Shown here one piece after another: positions 17,518 through 26,965 of a DNA stretch of 54,882 nucleotides. The stretch spans positions 1 to 54,882 of the forward strand of contig JAAWWF010000081.1 in the NCBI GenBank assembly GCA_021404565.1, given 5' to 3'. The stretch's first letter is position 1, and each line of letters starts with the position of its first letter. Made by a program: the position numbers and the translations under genes. The stretch is from Roseivirga sp. GTDB taxonomy: Bacteria; Bacteroidota; Bacteroidia; Cytophagales; Cyclobacteriaceae. The notes under the pieces are model-generated. The model was not told where the DNA came from. It saw only the letters and a list, made by a program, of their open reading frames with translations, and did not search any database.

Positions 17518-18549
17518 TTATACCTTCCTTTCCAATGGCATACTCACCTTAATCCGATAAACTCCTTCTTTTTCTTCGTTCTCCAGCTGGTAGTTATCAC
17601 CATACTGTAGTTCAAGCCGTTTTACCACATTACTATGGCCTATGCCTCCGTATTTGTTTTCTGTATTGCTATGTGCCTTTATGGTATTGGCAATCTCGCA
17701 AATACATCTATCCGTTTCATCCACTTTCAACTCCACACGGATAAATCCTTTGGGGTTACTCACAGCATCACTATGCTTACAGGCATTTTCCACCATATTG
17801 ACAATGATCAGCGGGGCAATCAGATGAAAACCTTTCGCCCCCTGGCTGATTAACTCTATATTTTGCTGACCGGAGTTTTTCATTTTATAAATCTCCAGCA
17901 GGTCATCCACCGCTTCCAGTTCCTTGCTTAGCTCTACCTTCTCTTCACTACAATCATATACCATAAATCTCAACACTGAGGAGAGTCTTTCCAGCATAGG
18001 CGCTGATTTTTCATTTCCCGTCTGCACATAAGAATAAATGTTGTTGAGCGTATTGAACAGGAAATGCGGATTGATTTGCGATTTGAGGAAATTCAATTCT
18101 GCCTCAAGCTTCTCATTCCTGAGCAATCCCTCCTTCCTGATGTTTTTATACCAGGCTTCCACAAAGTAGTAGGCCGAAGACCCGGCTACCAGCAATATGG
18201 AAATGGGAAAAGTATAGGAGAATGATTCCCAAAATGTCTCATAATCCTCACCATCATACTCATAGGGCATGGCCGCATCATAGAAATAGCTAAAGGAGGA
18301 AAAGAAAACTATACAGAGTAGGGCCAGAGGGAAATAAAGAGCCTTTTTGCCCTTGACGAAAAACGGAAATACGAAATGATAGTGGGTATACACCAGGCCA
18401 ATTTCGGCCACTACCAGGTTGAGTGCATAAATAGCCGCAGAAAGCACTCCCACATAGGGAGCATCGGCCATAAACATGACCATAAACAGCATAAACCAGA
18501 AGCCTATCTGGCCCCAGATGCTGTACTTTCTGAACTGCGTTGATTCCAT
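17518..18549 (-). CDS. LytS-type sensor histidine kinase
   Basis: 343 residues. Four N-terminal membrane segments (about 12-30, 36-55, 70-90, 112-132), a short coiled linker, and a His_kinase domain with phosphorylated H162 in QINPHFLFNTLNNIYSYV. An ATPase region follows with N-box NMVENACKHSD and G-box GGIGHSNVVKRLELQYG. No extracytoplasmic sensor domain is present, so sensing is probably within the membrane. Partner of the adjacent LytTR regulator. Confidence 0.95.
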   Translation of the reverse strand: MESTQFRKYSIWGQIGFWFMLFMVMFMADAPYVGVLSAAIYALNLVVAEIGLVYTHYHFVFPFFVKGKKALYFPLALLCIVFFSSFSYFYDAAMPYEYDGEDYETFWESFSYTFPISILLVAGSSAYYFVEAWYKNIRKEGLLRNEKLEAELNFLKSQINPHFLFNTLNNIYSYVQTGNEKSAPMLERLSSVLRFMVYDCSEEKVELSKELEAVDDLLEIYKMKNSGQQNIELISQGAKGFHLIAPLIIVNMVENACKHSDAVSNPKGFIRVELKVDETDRCICEIANTIKAHSNTENKYGGIGHSNVVKRLELQYGDNYQLENEEKEGVYRIKVSMPLERKV

Positions 18550-18810
18550 TCTTACGAAGAATAAGAAGAAAATCGGCTAAACCGAACTTTTCCATATAAA
18601 CGAACAGATTTTTCGCTTGGGAGATGTCTTTTGACCCTTTAGCGGAATGCCGTGCTCAAATCCCCGTTTACCAGCCATTGGCCTCCCACTAAGCGGATAT
18701 TCTTACACACTGATGGATTAAATATCGTAACTCTCTTTCCATCCACTAGTATTGATCCGAATGGAAACCCGACTCCACCTAAACACCCGGATAAAACTTA
18801 AACAAATACG

Positions 18811-19347
18811 ATGAGGTCACTTTTTATCATGTTGCTGGTGCTTGCCACACCTCTGGTATTATTCTCACAGGAGAGTGCCGGCCGCCCCCCTGTTTCCATT
18901 TCCTATTTCAGTAATTACGGTTTCCAACCCGGTATAAAAGTGGGGACGGCATTTTCTCTGGCAGGAGATTCTACCAGACAATGGCTTATCAGCCCACAGC
19001 TGGGAGTATTTACCAATCCAAGTGATGACACTCATACCCTGCTGAACCTGGAAGCTGGTCTAAAAAGGCCGAAGCCAGGAAAAAATGCTTACACCACCAT
19101 GGCCATAGGCCTTGGCTACCTGCATCAGTCTAAGCTTCAGTCGTTTTCGGTGAATTTAGGCAGTGGCCAGACCGGAGACCGTCAAAGAGTTGGTGACAAC
19201 TTCGTAATGCCCTCGGTAAGCTACGAGTACGGTTGGGCAACACATCGGAAAATCAGCTGGTTCGGCAAGTGTGCGCTGGGTACGCGCCTGCTGGGTAGAA
19301 ATGAACATAGCATGATGCTACTGCTGGAATTTGGAATAAAGCTATGA
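18811..19347 (+). CDS. Small outer-membrane beta-barrel-like protein
   Basis: 178 residues. Signal peptide MRSLFIMLLVLATPLVLFSQ. The mature part is strand-rich with alternating polar/hydrophobic residues and Gly/aromatic turns (GFQPGIKVGTAFSLAG, WLISPQLGVFTN, LLNLEAGLKRP, TTMAIGLGYLHQ) and ends with MMLLLEFGIKL, a typical barrel end. Its stop overlaps the start of the flavin oxidase gene by 4 bases, so the two are co-translated; a functional link is likely but not known. Confidence 0.75.
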   Translation: MRSLFIMLLVLATPLVLFSQESAGRPPVSISYFSNYGFQPGIKVGTAFSLAGDSTRQWLISPQLGVFTNPSDDTHTLLNLEAGLKRPKPGKNAYTTMAIGLGYLHQSKLQSFSVNLGSGQTGDRQRVGDNFVMPSVSYEYGWATHRKISWFGKCALGTRLLGRNEHSMMLLLEFGIKL

Positions 19348-20576
19348 GCAAGAAAGAAGTCAAACATACGAGAAGCATGAACAGAAAAGAATTTATCAAA
19401 ACCTGCTCAGCATTGGGCATTGGTGCCTGGATGTTCCCTTCCCTGCTAACGGGCTGCAGCTCAGAGGAAGATGCCTTCCCGGAGTTTGAAGTTAATTTCG
19501 CTGGAAAAGTATTGATTGTAGGCGCTGGAGCAGCGGGCATTACGGCAGGTTATGTACTAAGCCAGTATGGTATTGACTTTGAAATTATAGAAGCCGCCCC
19601 GGTGTACGGAGGTCGTGTAAAAGAGGCTGTCAACTTTGCCGATTTCCCCATTGACCTGGGTGCAGAATGGATCCATACCGATGCCACAATACTGCCCGTG
19701 CTGATCAATGACCCTGAGGTGGATGCCAGCATCGACCTCATCAATTACAGCCCTGAAAGCCTCTATGTTTGGAACAACAATAAACTGAAAAAGAGAAACT
19801 TCTTCACCAACTTCTATGGAGAGCTCAAATTTAAAAGCACCACCTGGTATAGCTTCTTTGATAATTATATGATACCTGCAGTCCGCAATAAGCTGACACT
19901 CAACAGCCCGGTAAGCCATATAGATTACAGCAGCGATAAGGTAAGCATCACCAATACCAATAATGAGGTATTCGAGGGAGACAGACTTATACTCACTGTA
20001 CCCTTGACCATTCTGAAACAAAACAGCATCAACTTTAATCCGCCCCTACCCGACCGCAAAATCAATGCACTCAATGAAATAGAGATGCCTGATGGCATAA
20101 AGGTGTTTATGGAATTCTCCGAACGCTTCTATCCTGATTTGACCTATGATGGCGGATTATCTGCCATTCTCAACGAAACAGACGGTGAAAAAATCTATTA
20201 TGATGCGGCTTTTGGCAAAGACACAAATAAGAACATTCTGGGCTTGTTTACTGTTGGTAAGCCCGCCAGCCAATATACAGACATTGCTACTGATGCTGAA
20301 CTGATCCAATACATTCTGAATGAGCTGGACCAGATGTTTGACGGAAAGGCTACCCCCAATTACGTAAAGCATGTGACACAGAACTGGACTAATGAGCCCT
20401 ATATCGGTGGCTCTTATACCCATGGCGACAACAGCAGCGCTTCGCCTGTGCTTAAAGAACCGATAGATGGCAAGATTTACTTTGCCGGAGAAACCTATGC
20501 ACCGGAAGACTATGCTACCGTACATGGTGCAGCACAGTCGGCTTTTGTAGCAGTTGAAGAGATTTTAAAGGGCTGA
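19344..20576 (+). CDS. Lipid-anchored flavin amine oxidase-family oxidoreductase
   Basis: 410 residues. N-terminus has a Tat-like stretch (MNRKEFIKTCSALGIGAWMF) ending in lipobox LLTGC (Cys38), so it is probably exported and lipid-anchored. FAD-binding Rossmann motif GAGAAG (60-65), acidic E83 and GGRV (89-92), then the C-terminal FAD block KIYFAGETYAPEDYATVHGA. These mark the monoamine oxidase/protoporphyrinogen oxidase superfamily; the substrate is unknown. At 410 residues it is slightly short for the family. Overlaps the preceding barrel gene by 4 bases. Confidence 0.88.
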   Translation: MSKKEVKHTRSMNRKEFIKTCSALGIGAWMFPSLLTGCSSEEDAFPEFEVNFAGKVLIVGAGAAGITAGYVLSQYGIDFEIIEAAPVYGGRVKEAVNFADFPIDLGAEWIHTDATILPVLINDPEVDASIDLINYSPESLYVWNNNKLKKRNFFTNFYGELKFKSTTWYSFFDNYMIPAVRNKLTLNSPVSHIDYSSDKVSITNTNNEVFEGDRLILTVPLTILKQNSINFNPPLPDRKINALNEIEMPDGIKVFMEFSERFYPDLTYDGGLSAILNETDGEKIYYDAAFGKDTNKNILGLFTVGKPASQYTDIATDAELIQYILNELDQMFDGKATPNYVKHVTQNWTNEPYIGGSYTHGDNSSASPVLKEPIDGKIYFAGETYAPEDYATVHGAAQSAFVAVEEILKG

Positions 20577-20654
20577 CACAGTATGTTTCTCGCTTATAAA
20601 TCAAACCGCTTGCGAAAGAACATTCAATCGGATACTTTCGGCAAAAACTCAGAC

Positions 20655-21098
20655 ATGTCCACAACGATAAGAAAGGTTCAGGAAGCCGACTTTCCTCAAC
20701 TGCTGGAACTCTTCCGGGAGTTTGCTGAATTTCAGAAGACACCCGAAAGGATGACCAACAGCCTGGAAAAAATGCAGCAGGAAAAAGACTTTTTTGAAGC
20801 CTTTGTTGCCGTAAATGAGCAAGACAAAATTGTCGGTTATGGCACCTGGTTTTTCACCTACCATACCTGGGTGGGTAAATCCCTCTATATGGACGACCTG
20901 TACGTATCACCAGACTACAGAGGCACAGGACTGGGGCAGCGCTTATTTGACAGCGTGCGTCAGGTAGCACAAGAAGGCTCCTGTAACCGCATGCGTTGGC
21001 TGGTATCCGACTGGAATATCAATGCCCAGGAATTCTATAAAAAGATAGGTGCCACGCTCGATCATACCGAGATGCACTGCGAGTTGGTGATTAAATAG
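20655..21098 (+). CDS. GNAT-family N-acetyltransferase (diamine acetyltransferase-like)
   Basis: 147 residues from ATG at 20655, where the domain begins (MSTTIRKVQEADFPQLLELF); an ATG 72 bases upstream would add a non-conserved basic extension. Acetyl-CoA motif YRGTGLGQRLFDSV follows the strand KSLYMDDLYVSPD, and NINAQEFYKKIGA is motif B. The wording MDDLYV..YRG.GLG is typical of the spermidine/spermine and thialysine acetyltransferase-like group, so a polyamine or amino-acid acceptor is plausible. Confidence 0.85.
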   Translation: MSTTIRKVQEADFPQLLELFREFAEFQKTPERMTNSLEKMQQEKDFFEAFVAVNEQDKIVGYGTWFFTYHTWVGKSLYMDDLYVSPDYRGTGLGQRLFDSVRQVAQEGSCNRMRWLVSDWNINAQEFYKKIGATLDHTEMHCELVIK

Positions 21099-21332
21099 CA
21101 CCGGACCACAAACTACGAGTTTGGGCTGGAAAATTACCCCTGCCTCTCAGCTTCTTTATGGTGCTGCCCATTGGATGGTCGGGTGGTAAAAGCATAGGCT
21201 TAGCATTTACAATTCAACATCCCACATTCATCATCCACCTGGTAGCTCCCCCATCCCCGGAGTGTTGTCGTTTATCCTGAAACTTATGCATTTGGTCATG
21301 CCCTGGAATATGTTTTCAGAATTCTTCGTAAC

Positions 21333-21353
21333 ATACATAGATTATCAATGTAT
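21333..21353. promoter_or_regulatory. Candidate PadR operator (inverted repeat)
   Basis: ATACAT-N9-ATGTAT is a perfect 6-bp inverted repeat ending 14 bases before the padR-like start codon. PadR regulators commonly autoregulate through such ATAC/GTAT palindromes. Assignment rests on position and sequence type only. Confidence 0.45.
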
Positions 21354-21367
21354 ATCGTTAATAAGGT

Positions 21368-21718
21368 ATGTTCTCATTTTCAAAGTCACTCGTAGCCGCC
21401 TCTTCTAAACCACTGATTCTCGGTATTTTACAAGAAGGCACCTCATATGGCTACGCGATTATCCAACGTGTAAAAGAAATTTCAAGCGGCAAGCTCGAAT
21501 GGTCTGATGGTATGCTCTACCCGGTACTCCATCGGCTGGAAAAAGAAAAGCTCATTGCCTCGCAGTGGATGCAGTCGGAAGAAGGCCGGCACCGGAAGTA
21601 TTATTCCATCACCGAGCTGGGCAAACAAAGTCTGCACGAAGAAAAAGCCAACTGGCATAGCATGCAGGAAGTAATGGAAGCACTCTGGTCTATCAATCCT
21701 TCTACCTCAAACTCATAA
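21368..21718 (+). CDS. PadR-family transcriptional regulator
   Basis: 116 residues. Winged-helix PadR domain: LILGILQEGTSYGYAIIQRV, then SDGMLYPVLHRLEKEKLIAS as the recognition helix region, and the wing RHRKYYSITELGKQSL. It is only 2 bases upstream of the FtsX-like permease, a pairing repeated elsewhere in the window (PadR at 38859), and likely controls that gene. Probable autoregulation through the 21333-21353 inverted repeat. Confidence 0.92.
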   Translation: MFSFSKSLVAASSKPLILGILQEGTSYGYAIIQRVKEISSGKLEWSDGMLYPVLHRLEKEKLIASQWMQSEEGRHRKYYSITELGKQSLHEEKANWHSMQEVMEALWSINPSTSNS

Positions 21719-21720
21719 CA

Positions 21721-24402
21721 ATGAACCTGGAAAAGAAAATTAAAGACTGGCGGAAAAGTCTGCGCAGTCAGGCACACCTGAGTGATGGATTTGTGGAAGA
21801 ATTGGAAGTTCACCTACGCGATGCCATTGAAGGCGGTATTGACAGGGGTTTAGATCCGGAAGAGGCTTTCGACACGGCCGTTAAGGGCCTTGGGGATATC
21901 ACGGCCATCAACCAGGATGAACGTTTGGCACTGACCAATTCCGGCAAATCAAGCCTGCTCCTCCCCGATCTTTTGAAAAACTTTTTCAAAGTAAATGGAA
22001 GGCAGTTCAGAAAAAATGGTCTGCTCAATGGTATTAATCTTGCCGGACTGACAGTGGCTTTCACAGCTACCTTCTTTATCGGTTTGTTCCTGCATGATGA
22101 ACTGAGCTTCGAGAGACATCACCCTAATGCCGAAAACACTTACCGCCTCTCCTATGAGCACACCAGCGAAACGGGAGTGATAGAAGAGCGTGCTTTTTCG
22201 TCTGGTATGTGGATCGATGTGATCAAAGATCGCGTTCCTGCGATAGATGAAACGATGCGATTTATGCAGATTTCCTACGGTTATATCGAAAACCAGGCAA
22301 CCAATCAATTCTTCTATGAAGAAGGCATCTATTGGTCTGATCCGAATTTCTTCGATTTTCTGCACTTCCCTCTGAAGTACGGCAACAAAGAAGATCAGCT
22401 CACCAACCCTAATTCCCTGGTAGTGACCGAAGATATTGCTCAAAAAGTTTTTGGTATGGAAAATCCCATCGGAGAAACATTGAGATTTGTCAGAAATGGT
22501 ATTGTAGTCAATTTCGTGGTAACCGGGGTGATTTTCAATCCCGCGTCTAACAGTCATTTTCAACCCAATTACGTTGCTCAATTAGAAGCTTTACAGGGTA
22601 TTTTCGGGGAGCAACAGCGAGGCTGGATTACCAAAAACCCCGAGCCGGGTTGGGTGTACACCTATGTTAAGCTCCGCGAATCAGGTAATCAGGAACAAGT
22701 AGCAACAGCCTTGCAGGAGTTCTGGAACAATGCCATTCCCGAACGGGCAGAGTTTATGGAGCCTCTTTTGACCAGACTTACCGATATACACTTCCAGCCT
22801 CCTATAAAATGGGAAATCGACACCCCTATTGCCATGAGCTATGTATATGGTTTGATTGTGATAGCAGCCTTTATACTTATGATTGCCATGACCAATTTTG
22901 TCAACCTGATCACAGCTCAGGCAAGTAAGCGACAAAAAGAAATAGGACTTCGAAAAACCCTGGGCAGTACCCGCAAGCAATTGCGCCTTCAGTTCTTTTT
23001 GGAATCAGCCGGGTTGGTCATGCTCTCTATGGCGGTTGCACTGGGGCTCACCTACCTGCTCCTCCCGCAGTTCAACGACCTGATAGAAAAGAGAATTGAT
23101 TTAGCCATAGTTCTTTCAAATCCTGCTATTCGTACATGGTTTATCATTCTAATGATCTCAGTGGCTGCAACGGCAGGAGCATTTCCCGCTCTTTACTTTA
23201 CCCGTAAGGTTACCAAATCATTCAATCTGAACCAGTTTTTCAAGCCGGAGAAAGTTAATGCACGGGGGCGTAATTCATTGGTAATTTTACAGTTTGCTGT
23301 AGCCATTACGCTGATTATTTCCACTGTAACCGTTTCAAACCAATTACAATTGATCAATAATGGTAAGCTGGGAACAAACCGGGAAGCCGTAGTAGGCATT
23401 CGTACCACACGCATGGGAGATACCAATCAAATTCAAAGATTCAGAAATGAGATTGAAAACTTCTCCCAGGTAGCCTCCAGCACATTAGGAATGCACCTGC
23501 CCAGGCTCAGTGATTTTGGTAGCATCAATACGCGGTATTTTGCTCCAGACATTAATAACGAACCACTCTATTGGAACAAGTTCGATGCAGATGGAGACTT
23601 CCCTAAAACATTTGACCTGGAGTTTCTGGCGGGTCGTGATTTCAGAGAAGATTATGATCTCAATTCACTCATCATCAACGAATCAGCAGTAAAAGAACTC
23701 AACCTTAGTCCCGGTGAAGCTATTGGTCTGGTACTTAAAGAAGACAGCATTAATTACGTTTTCGGTCAGTCAGACGGAGTCGTCATTGGTGTAATCAGTG
23801 ATTTTGCCTATGAGACCGTAAGAAAGAAAATAGAACCATTGGTGATTTGTGCCAACACCCGGGTCAATGGTGCCCTGTCAGTAAAGCTAGGCCCGGGAAA
23901 CAAGCAGGCAGCCATCAGTCAAATGGGTGAACTCTGGGCAGAAATATACCCCGGCAGACCCTTCGAATATTGGTTTCTCGATTATGAGTTTGGTCGATTA
24001 TACAGTCAGGAAAGACGACTGGGAAAGCTCATTCCCTTGTTCTCAGGCCTGGCCATCATCATAGCTCTTTTTGGTCTTTTTGCACTTACCGCTTACGTTT
24101 CAGACTTACGTAAAAAAGAGATTGGTATCAGAAAAGTACTGGGTTGTTCCAACTCCGGCATCCTCAGACTACTGAGTTGGCAGTACCTCCGCACCATTCT
24201 TATAGCCGTGGCCATTGCCATTCCTCTTGCCTGGTATGGTATGGACTACTGGCTTGAAAATTTCACTTACCGGGTCAATATCAGTCTGCTTGTTGTGGGT
24301 GGTTCTGTGCTCTTTGTACTCCTGATATCTCTGGTCACTATAAGTCTTAAATCACTGAAGGCGGCCAATGCCAATCCTGTAGATAGTTTGAAGTATGAAT
24401 AG
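21721..24402 (+). CDS. FtsX-like ABC transporter permease with N-terminal prefix domain
   Basis: 893 residues. Residues 1-75 form a soluble helical prefix domain (LEELEVHLRDAIEGGIDRGL, GLDPEEAFDTAVKGLGDI) of the kind found in permeases paired with PadR. Then a membrane segment (about 98-122), MacB-type periplasmic domain, three membrane segments of a first FtsX domain (near 375-500, RQKEIGLRKTLGSTRKQLRL), a second periplasmic domain, and a final FtsX domain (LRKKEIGIRKVLGCSNSGIL near 800). No ATPase gene is adjacent, so it must use one encoded elsewhere, as MacB-like mechanotransmission complexes do. Confidence 0.93.
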   Translation: MNLEKKIKDWRKSLRSQAHLSDGFVEELEVHLRDAIEGGIDRGLDPEEAFDTAVKGLGDITAINQDERLALTNSGKSSLLLPDLLKNFFKVNGRQFRKNGLLNGINLAGLTVAFTATFFIGLFLHDELSFERHHPNAENTYRLSYEHTSETGVIEERAFSSGMWIDVIKDRVPAIDETMRFMQISYGYIENQATNQFFYEEGIYWSDPNFFDFLHFPLKYGNKEDQLTNPNSLVVTEDIAQKVFGMENPIGETLRFVRNGIVVNFVVTGVIFNPASNSHFQPNYVAQLEALQGIFGEQQRGWITKNPEPGWVYTYVKLRESGNQEQVATALQEFWNNAIPERAEFMEPLLTRLTDIHFQPPIKWEIDTPIAMSYVYGLIVIAAFILMIAMTNFVNLITAQASKRQKEIGLRKTLGSTRKQLRLQFFLESAGLVMLSMAVALGLTYLLLPQFNDLIEKRIDLAIVLSNPAIRTWFIILMISVAATAGAFPALYFTRKVTKSFNLNQFFKPEKVNARGRNSLVILQFAVAITLIISTVTVSNQLQLINNGKLGTNREAVVGIRTTRMGDTNQIQRFRNEIENFSQVASSTLGMHLPRLSDFGSINTRYFAPDINNEPLYWNKFDADGDFPKTFDLEFLAGRDFREDYDLNSLIINESAVKELNLSPGEAIGLVLKEDSINYVFGQSDGVVIGVISDFAYETVRKKIEPLVICANTRVNGALSVKLGPGNKQAAISQMGELWAEIYPGRPFEYWFLDYEFGRLYSQERRLGKLIPLFSGLAIIIALFGLFALTAYVSDLRKKEIGIRKVLGCSNSGILRLLSWQYLRTILIAVAIAIPLAWYGMDYWLENFTYRVNISLLVVGGSVLFVLLISLVTISLKSLKAANANPVDSLKYE

Positions 24403-24473
24403 TCAACCGTTTAAATTATTCTGAAAAAAAACCTGTACTATTTCTATGGCATACTCGTTGCTCAGGGTATACT

Positions 24474-24950
24474 ATGAAAATTTCATTTGATCTTGATGGC
24501 ACGCTGATCCCTTTGGGTGAAAACACATTCCCGGTTGAGCGGAAAACAGCGATGCAGAACACGCTGAAAATTGAACCTCTGAGAGTAGGTACCCGGGCGG
24601 TGTTTAAGGCTCTGAAAATGGCTGGTCATGAAGTGGGAATTTATACCACCTCTTTCCGGTCATATCGCATGATCAAATTCTGGCTCTGGTCTTACGGATT
24701 GAAAGCCGACTTCATTATCAATGAGCAGCTGGCCGGCCCTAAACTCAGGCAAATGAACATTGGTGCGTCCAAGTATCCTCCCGCCTTCAATATTGATCTG
24801 CACATAGATGATCTGCCGGGAATCGCACTTGAAGGTGAACGTTATGGCTTTGAAACCTTGCTCGTTGACAATGGTCTGCAAAACCTGGAGGTTGTGCTAT
24901 CAGGCATTAGTGATTTCGAGAGGCGCACACCCGTGTCCAACCTGGCCTGA
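24474..24950 (+). CDS. HAD-like hydrolase
   Basis: 158 residues, no cap domain evident. HAD motif I at the start (SFDLDGTLIP), motif II as YTTSFRSYRM (Thr/Ser after the hydrophobic strand), and a motif IV-like acidic pair in LHIDDLPGIALEGERYG. These suit a small phosphatase of the HAD superfamily; the motif III lysine was tentatively placed at GPKLRQMN. Substrate unknown. The gene stands alone after the permease. Confidence 0.75.
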   Translation: MKISFDLDGTLIPLGENTFPVERKTAMQNTLKIEPLRVGTRAVFKALKMAGHEVGIYTTSFRSYRMIKFWLWSYGLKADFIINEQLAGPKLRQMNIGASKYPPAFNIDLHIDDLPGIALEGERYGFETLLVDNGLQNLEVVLSGISDFERRTPVSNLA

Positions 24951-25102
24951 TAGGATTACTACGGGTAACTCCAGACCCGTTTTAAGCCCTGATGACTATT
25001 CAAAAAATTACAGATTTATAAATTCGTAATTCGGCTTTATCAATAAGAAGGTGTCTGCTCTGGTACAGAGCTACTTTCAGGAAAGATCAAAACGTCAGCT
25101 CC

Positions 25103-26785
25103 ATGAAAGTCCTTCTTCTCAGATCCTTTATCTGTATTTCCCTAATTACCGGTTCTTGTTTTACCGTATGGTCACAAGACCTTACTCTAAACGAAAAAGC
25201 TCAAATTGACAGTTTATTCAACGAATATACAGAGCTACCCGGAGCTGCCGTTGGGGTATTTCGTAATGGTAAAATCATCTTCAAAAAAGGCTACGGCCTG
25301 GCTAACCTGGACTATAACATTCCGGTTACTACCAAAACAGTTTTTGAAACAGGCCTGGCCTCCACCCAGTTCACAGCCGCCTGTATTGTGCTGCTGGAAA
25401 ACCAGGGGAAGCTGGACCTCGATGATACCATACAGAAGTTCATTCCTGAATTTCCACGTTATCAAGAGGGAGACATTACTATTCGCCAATTGCTGCTACA
25501 CACCAGTGGCCTGAGGGACTACATTCGGATTTTTTTCGCACAGGGTAAATCCTGGAACCAGGATTTCGATGAACATCGCGCCCTGGAACTTATGATGGCC
25601 CAGGACGGGCTGGCCTTTGCGCCCGGAACACGCTTTGCTCCCGGTGACTCGAGCTACTCGCTGCTTGCCTCCATTGTGAGAAGCATCACCGGCATGTCCA
25701 TTGGAGCATTTGCACAAAAAGAACTCTTTGGTCCGCTGGGGATGAAAGACAGCTTTATTTACGAAGACCTCGGCAAAATTGTACCCAACAGAGCCATTGG
25801 CTATTCCGATGAAGGCAACGGTTATGAAATGCACCACTATTTCAATTTTGTGGGAGGTGGCAACCGTAGGGTGTACTCTACCATTAATGATTTCTTTCTG
25901 TGGAGTGAAAATCTGAAGAAAAACAGTATCGGCAATGATACCTTCATTGATCAACTGACCACCAGAGGGACATTGAGCAACGGATCTCCGATCTCATCCG
26001 GCCTGGGCCTTGACAACGGCATATTTATGGGACAAGCCCTTGTCGGTTATGGAGGCCACTGGGCAGGTTCGGCTTCCATGTACCTTAAATTCCCTGATGT
26101 AGATCTTTCTGTAGTAGTATTGAGCAACAACGGCACCATCAATGCAGCAGGAAAGGCCTATGACCTGGCAGCTATTTTTCTTGAACCGCAGCAGCCTGAA
26201 AGTGTATCAGAAGCCGGTCCGGCCCCGACACCTCAGACGATTGAACTTCCTCAGGAGCAATTGGAGGCTTTTGCCAGCGACTACTTTAATTACGAAAGCG
26301 GCTATGTACGCAGAATACTGGTGGAAAATGGTAAGCTGATTTACAGCAGATTGGATGCAGGTACCAGCAGGCTCAGCCCCATAGGTGACCATACATTTAT
26401 CATGGACAACATACCTTATAGCATCAAAATGGACTTCCGCAACAATGACCAGGGGCTGCCCTGCATGTATGTACAAGTAGATGATGAGCCCGAAAGTGAA
26501 TATGTACGCACCGTAAAGCCAAGCTATACTGAGCAGGAATTTAAAGCCTTCGAGGGAGACTATTACGCACCGACCTTAGACGTGACCTATACACTAAAGG
26601 TGGTAGATGGCAACCTGGAGAGCCGCATTGGCAGACATTCGTTTCTTACCTGGAATCCGGTACTCCCTGACCTCTTCAATGAGGCGCACTTTGGCTACCT
26701 CCTATTCGAAAAGAATGACAAAGGTGAATACACAGGCTTTACAATGAACAATGCCCTGGGAGAAGTGCGGTTTGAGAAGCGATAG
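25103..26785 (+). CDS. Serine hydrolase/beta-lactamase-family protein lacking catalytic residues
   Basis: 560 residues with signal peptide (cleavage near TVWSQ). The N-terminal 370 residues follow the class C beta-lactamase/penicillin-binding fold (GAAVGVFRNGKIIFKKGYGL, IRQLLLHTSGLRDYI, FGPLGMKDSFIYED), and a C-terminal lipocalin-like beta domain follows, as in many Bacteroidota homologues. The SxxK motif, normally SVSKQFTA, reads L85-A-S-T88 before QFTA; the YxN motif reads PGD (180-182); and the HGG/KTG position reads YGG. All three are lost, so the protein is probably not a hydrolase and may bind or scaffold a ligand in the periplasm. Confidence 0.85.
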   Translation: MKVLLLRSFICISLITGSCFTVWSQDLTLNEKAQIDSLFNEYTELPGAAVGVFRNGKIIFKKGYGLANLDYNIPVTTKTVFETGLASTQFTAACIVLLENQGKLDLDDTIQKFIPEFPRYQEGDITIRQLLLHTSGLRDYIRIFFAQGKSWNQDFDEHRALELMMAQDGLAFAPGTRFAPGDSSYSLLASIVRSITGMSIGAFAQKELFGPLGMKDSFIYEDLGKIVPNRAIGYSDEGNGYEMHHYFNFVGGGNRRVYSTINDFFLWSENLKKNSIGNDTFIDQLTTRGTLSNGSPISSGLGLDNGIFMGQALVGYGGHWAGSASMYLKFPDVDLSVVVLSNNGTINAAGKAYDLAAIFLEPQQPESVSEAGPAPTPQTIELPQEQLEAFASDYFNYESGYVRRILVENGKLIYSRLDAGTSRLSPIGDHTFIMDNIPYSIKMDFRNNDQGLPCMYVQVDDEPESEYVRTVKPSYTEQEFKAFEGDYYAPTLDVTYTLKVVDGNLESRIGRHSFLTWNPVLPDLFNEAHFGYLLFEKNDKGEYTGFTMNNALGEVRFEKR

Positions 26786-26965
26786 GTAGATCATTATACT
26801 GACCTCACTCTTCAATAGGATGAAACAGTTGCATTCTTGACAGAGGATCCTTAAAGTTCTTAAAAGCTTAATCTGCATTTTTTTTCATAACTTCTTAGGT
26901 CACATGGTGACAGCGCGCCTGTTGCTTTACAGCAGGCCGTTTTACCAACCGAAACTTTGAATATT

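Noticed and set aside
20633-20640. TACTTTCG as promoter of the GNAT gene at 20655
   Set aside because: It is only 15 bases before the start codon and deviates at the G of the TTTG part.
21949-22581. 210-codon minus-strand open frame
   Set aside because: Antisense to the permease, whose domain order is intact; shadow frame.
24474-24950. Full-length HAD phosphatase assignment such as a named phosphatase
   Set aside because: Only motif I and acidic motif IV are clear; no cap domain or substrate motif supports a gene name.
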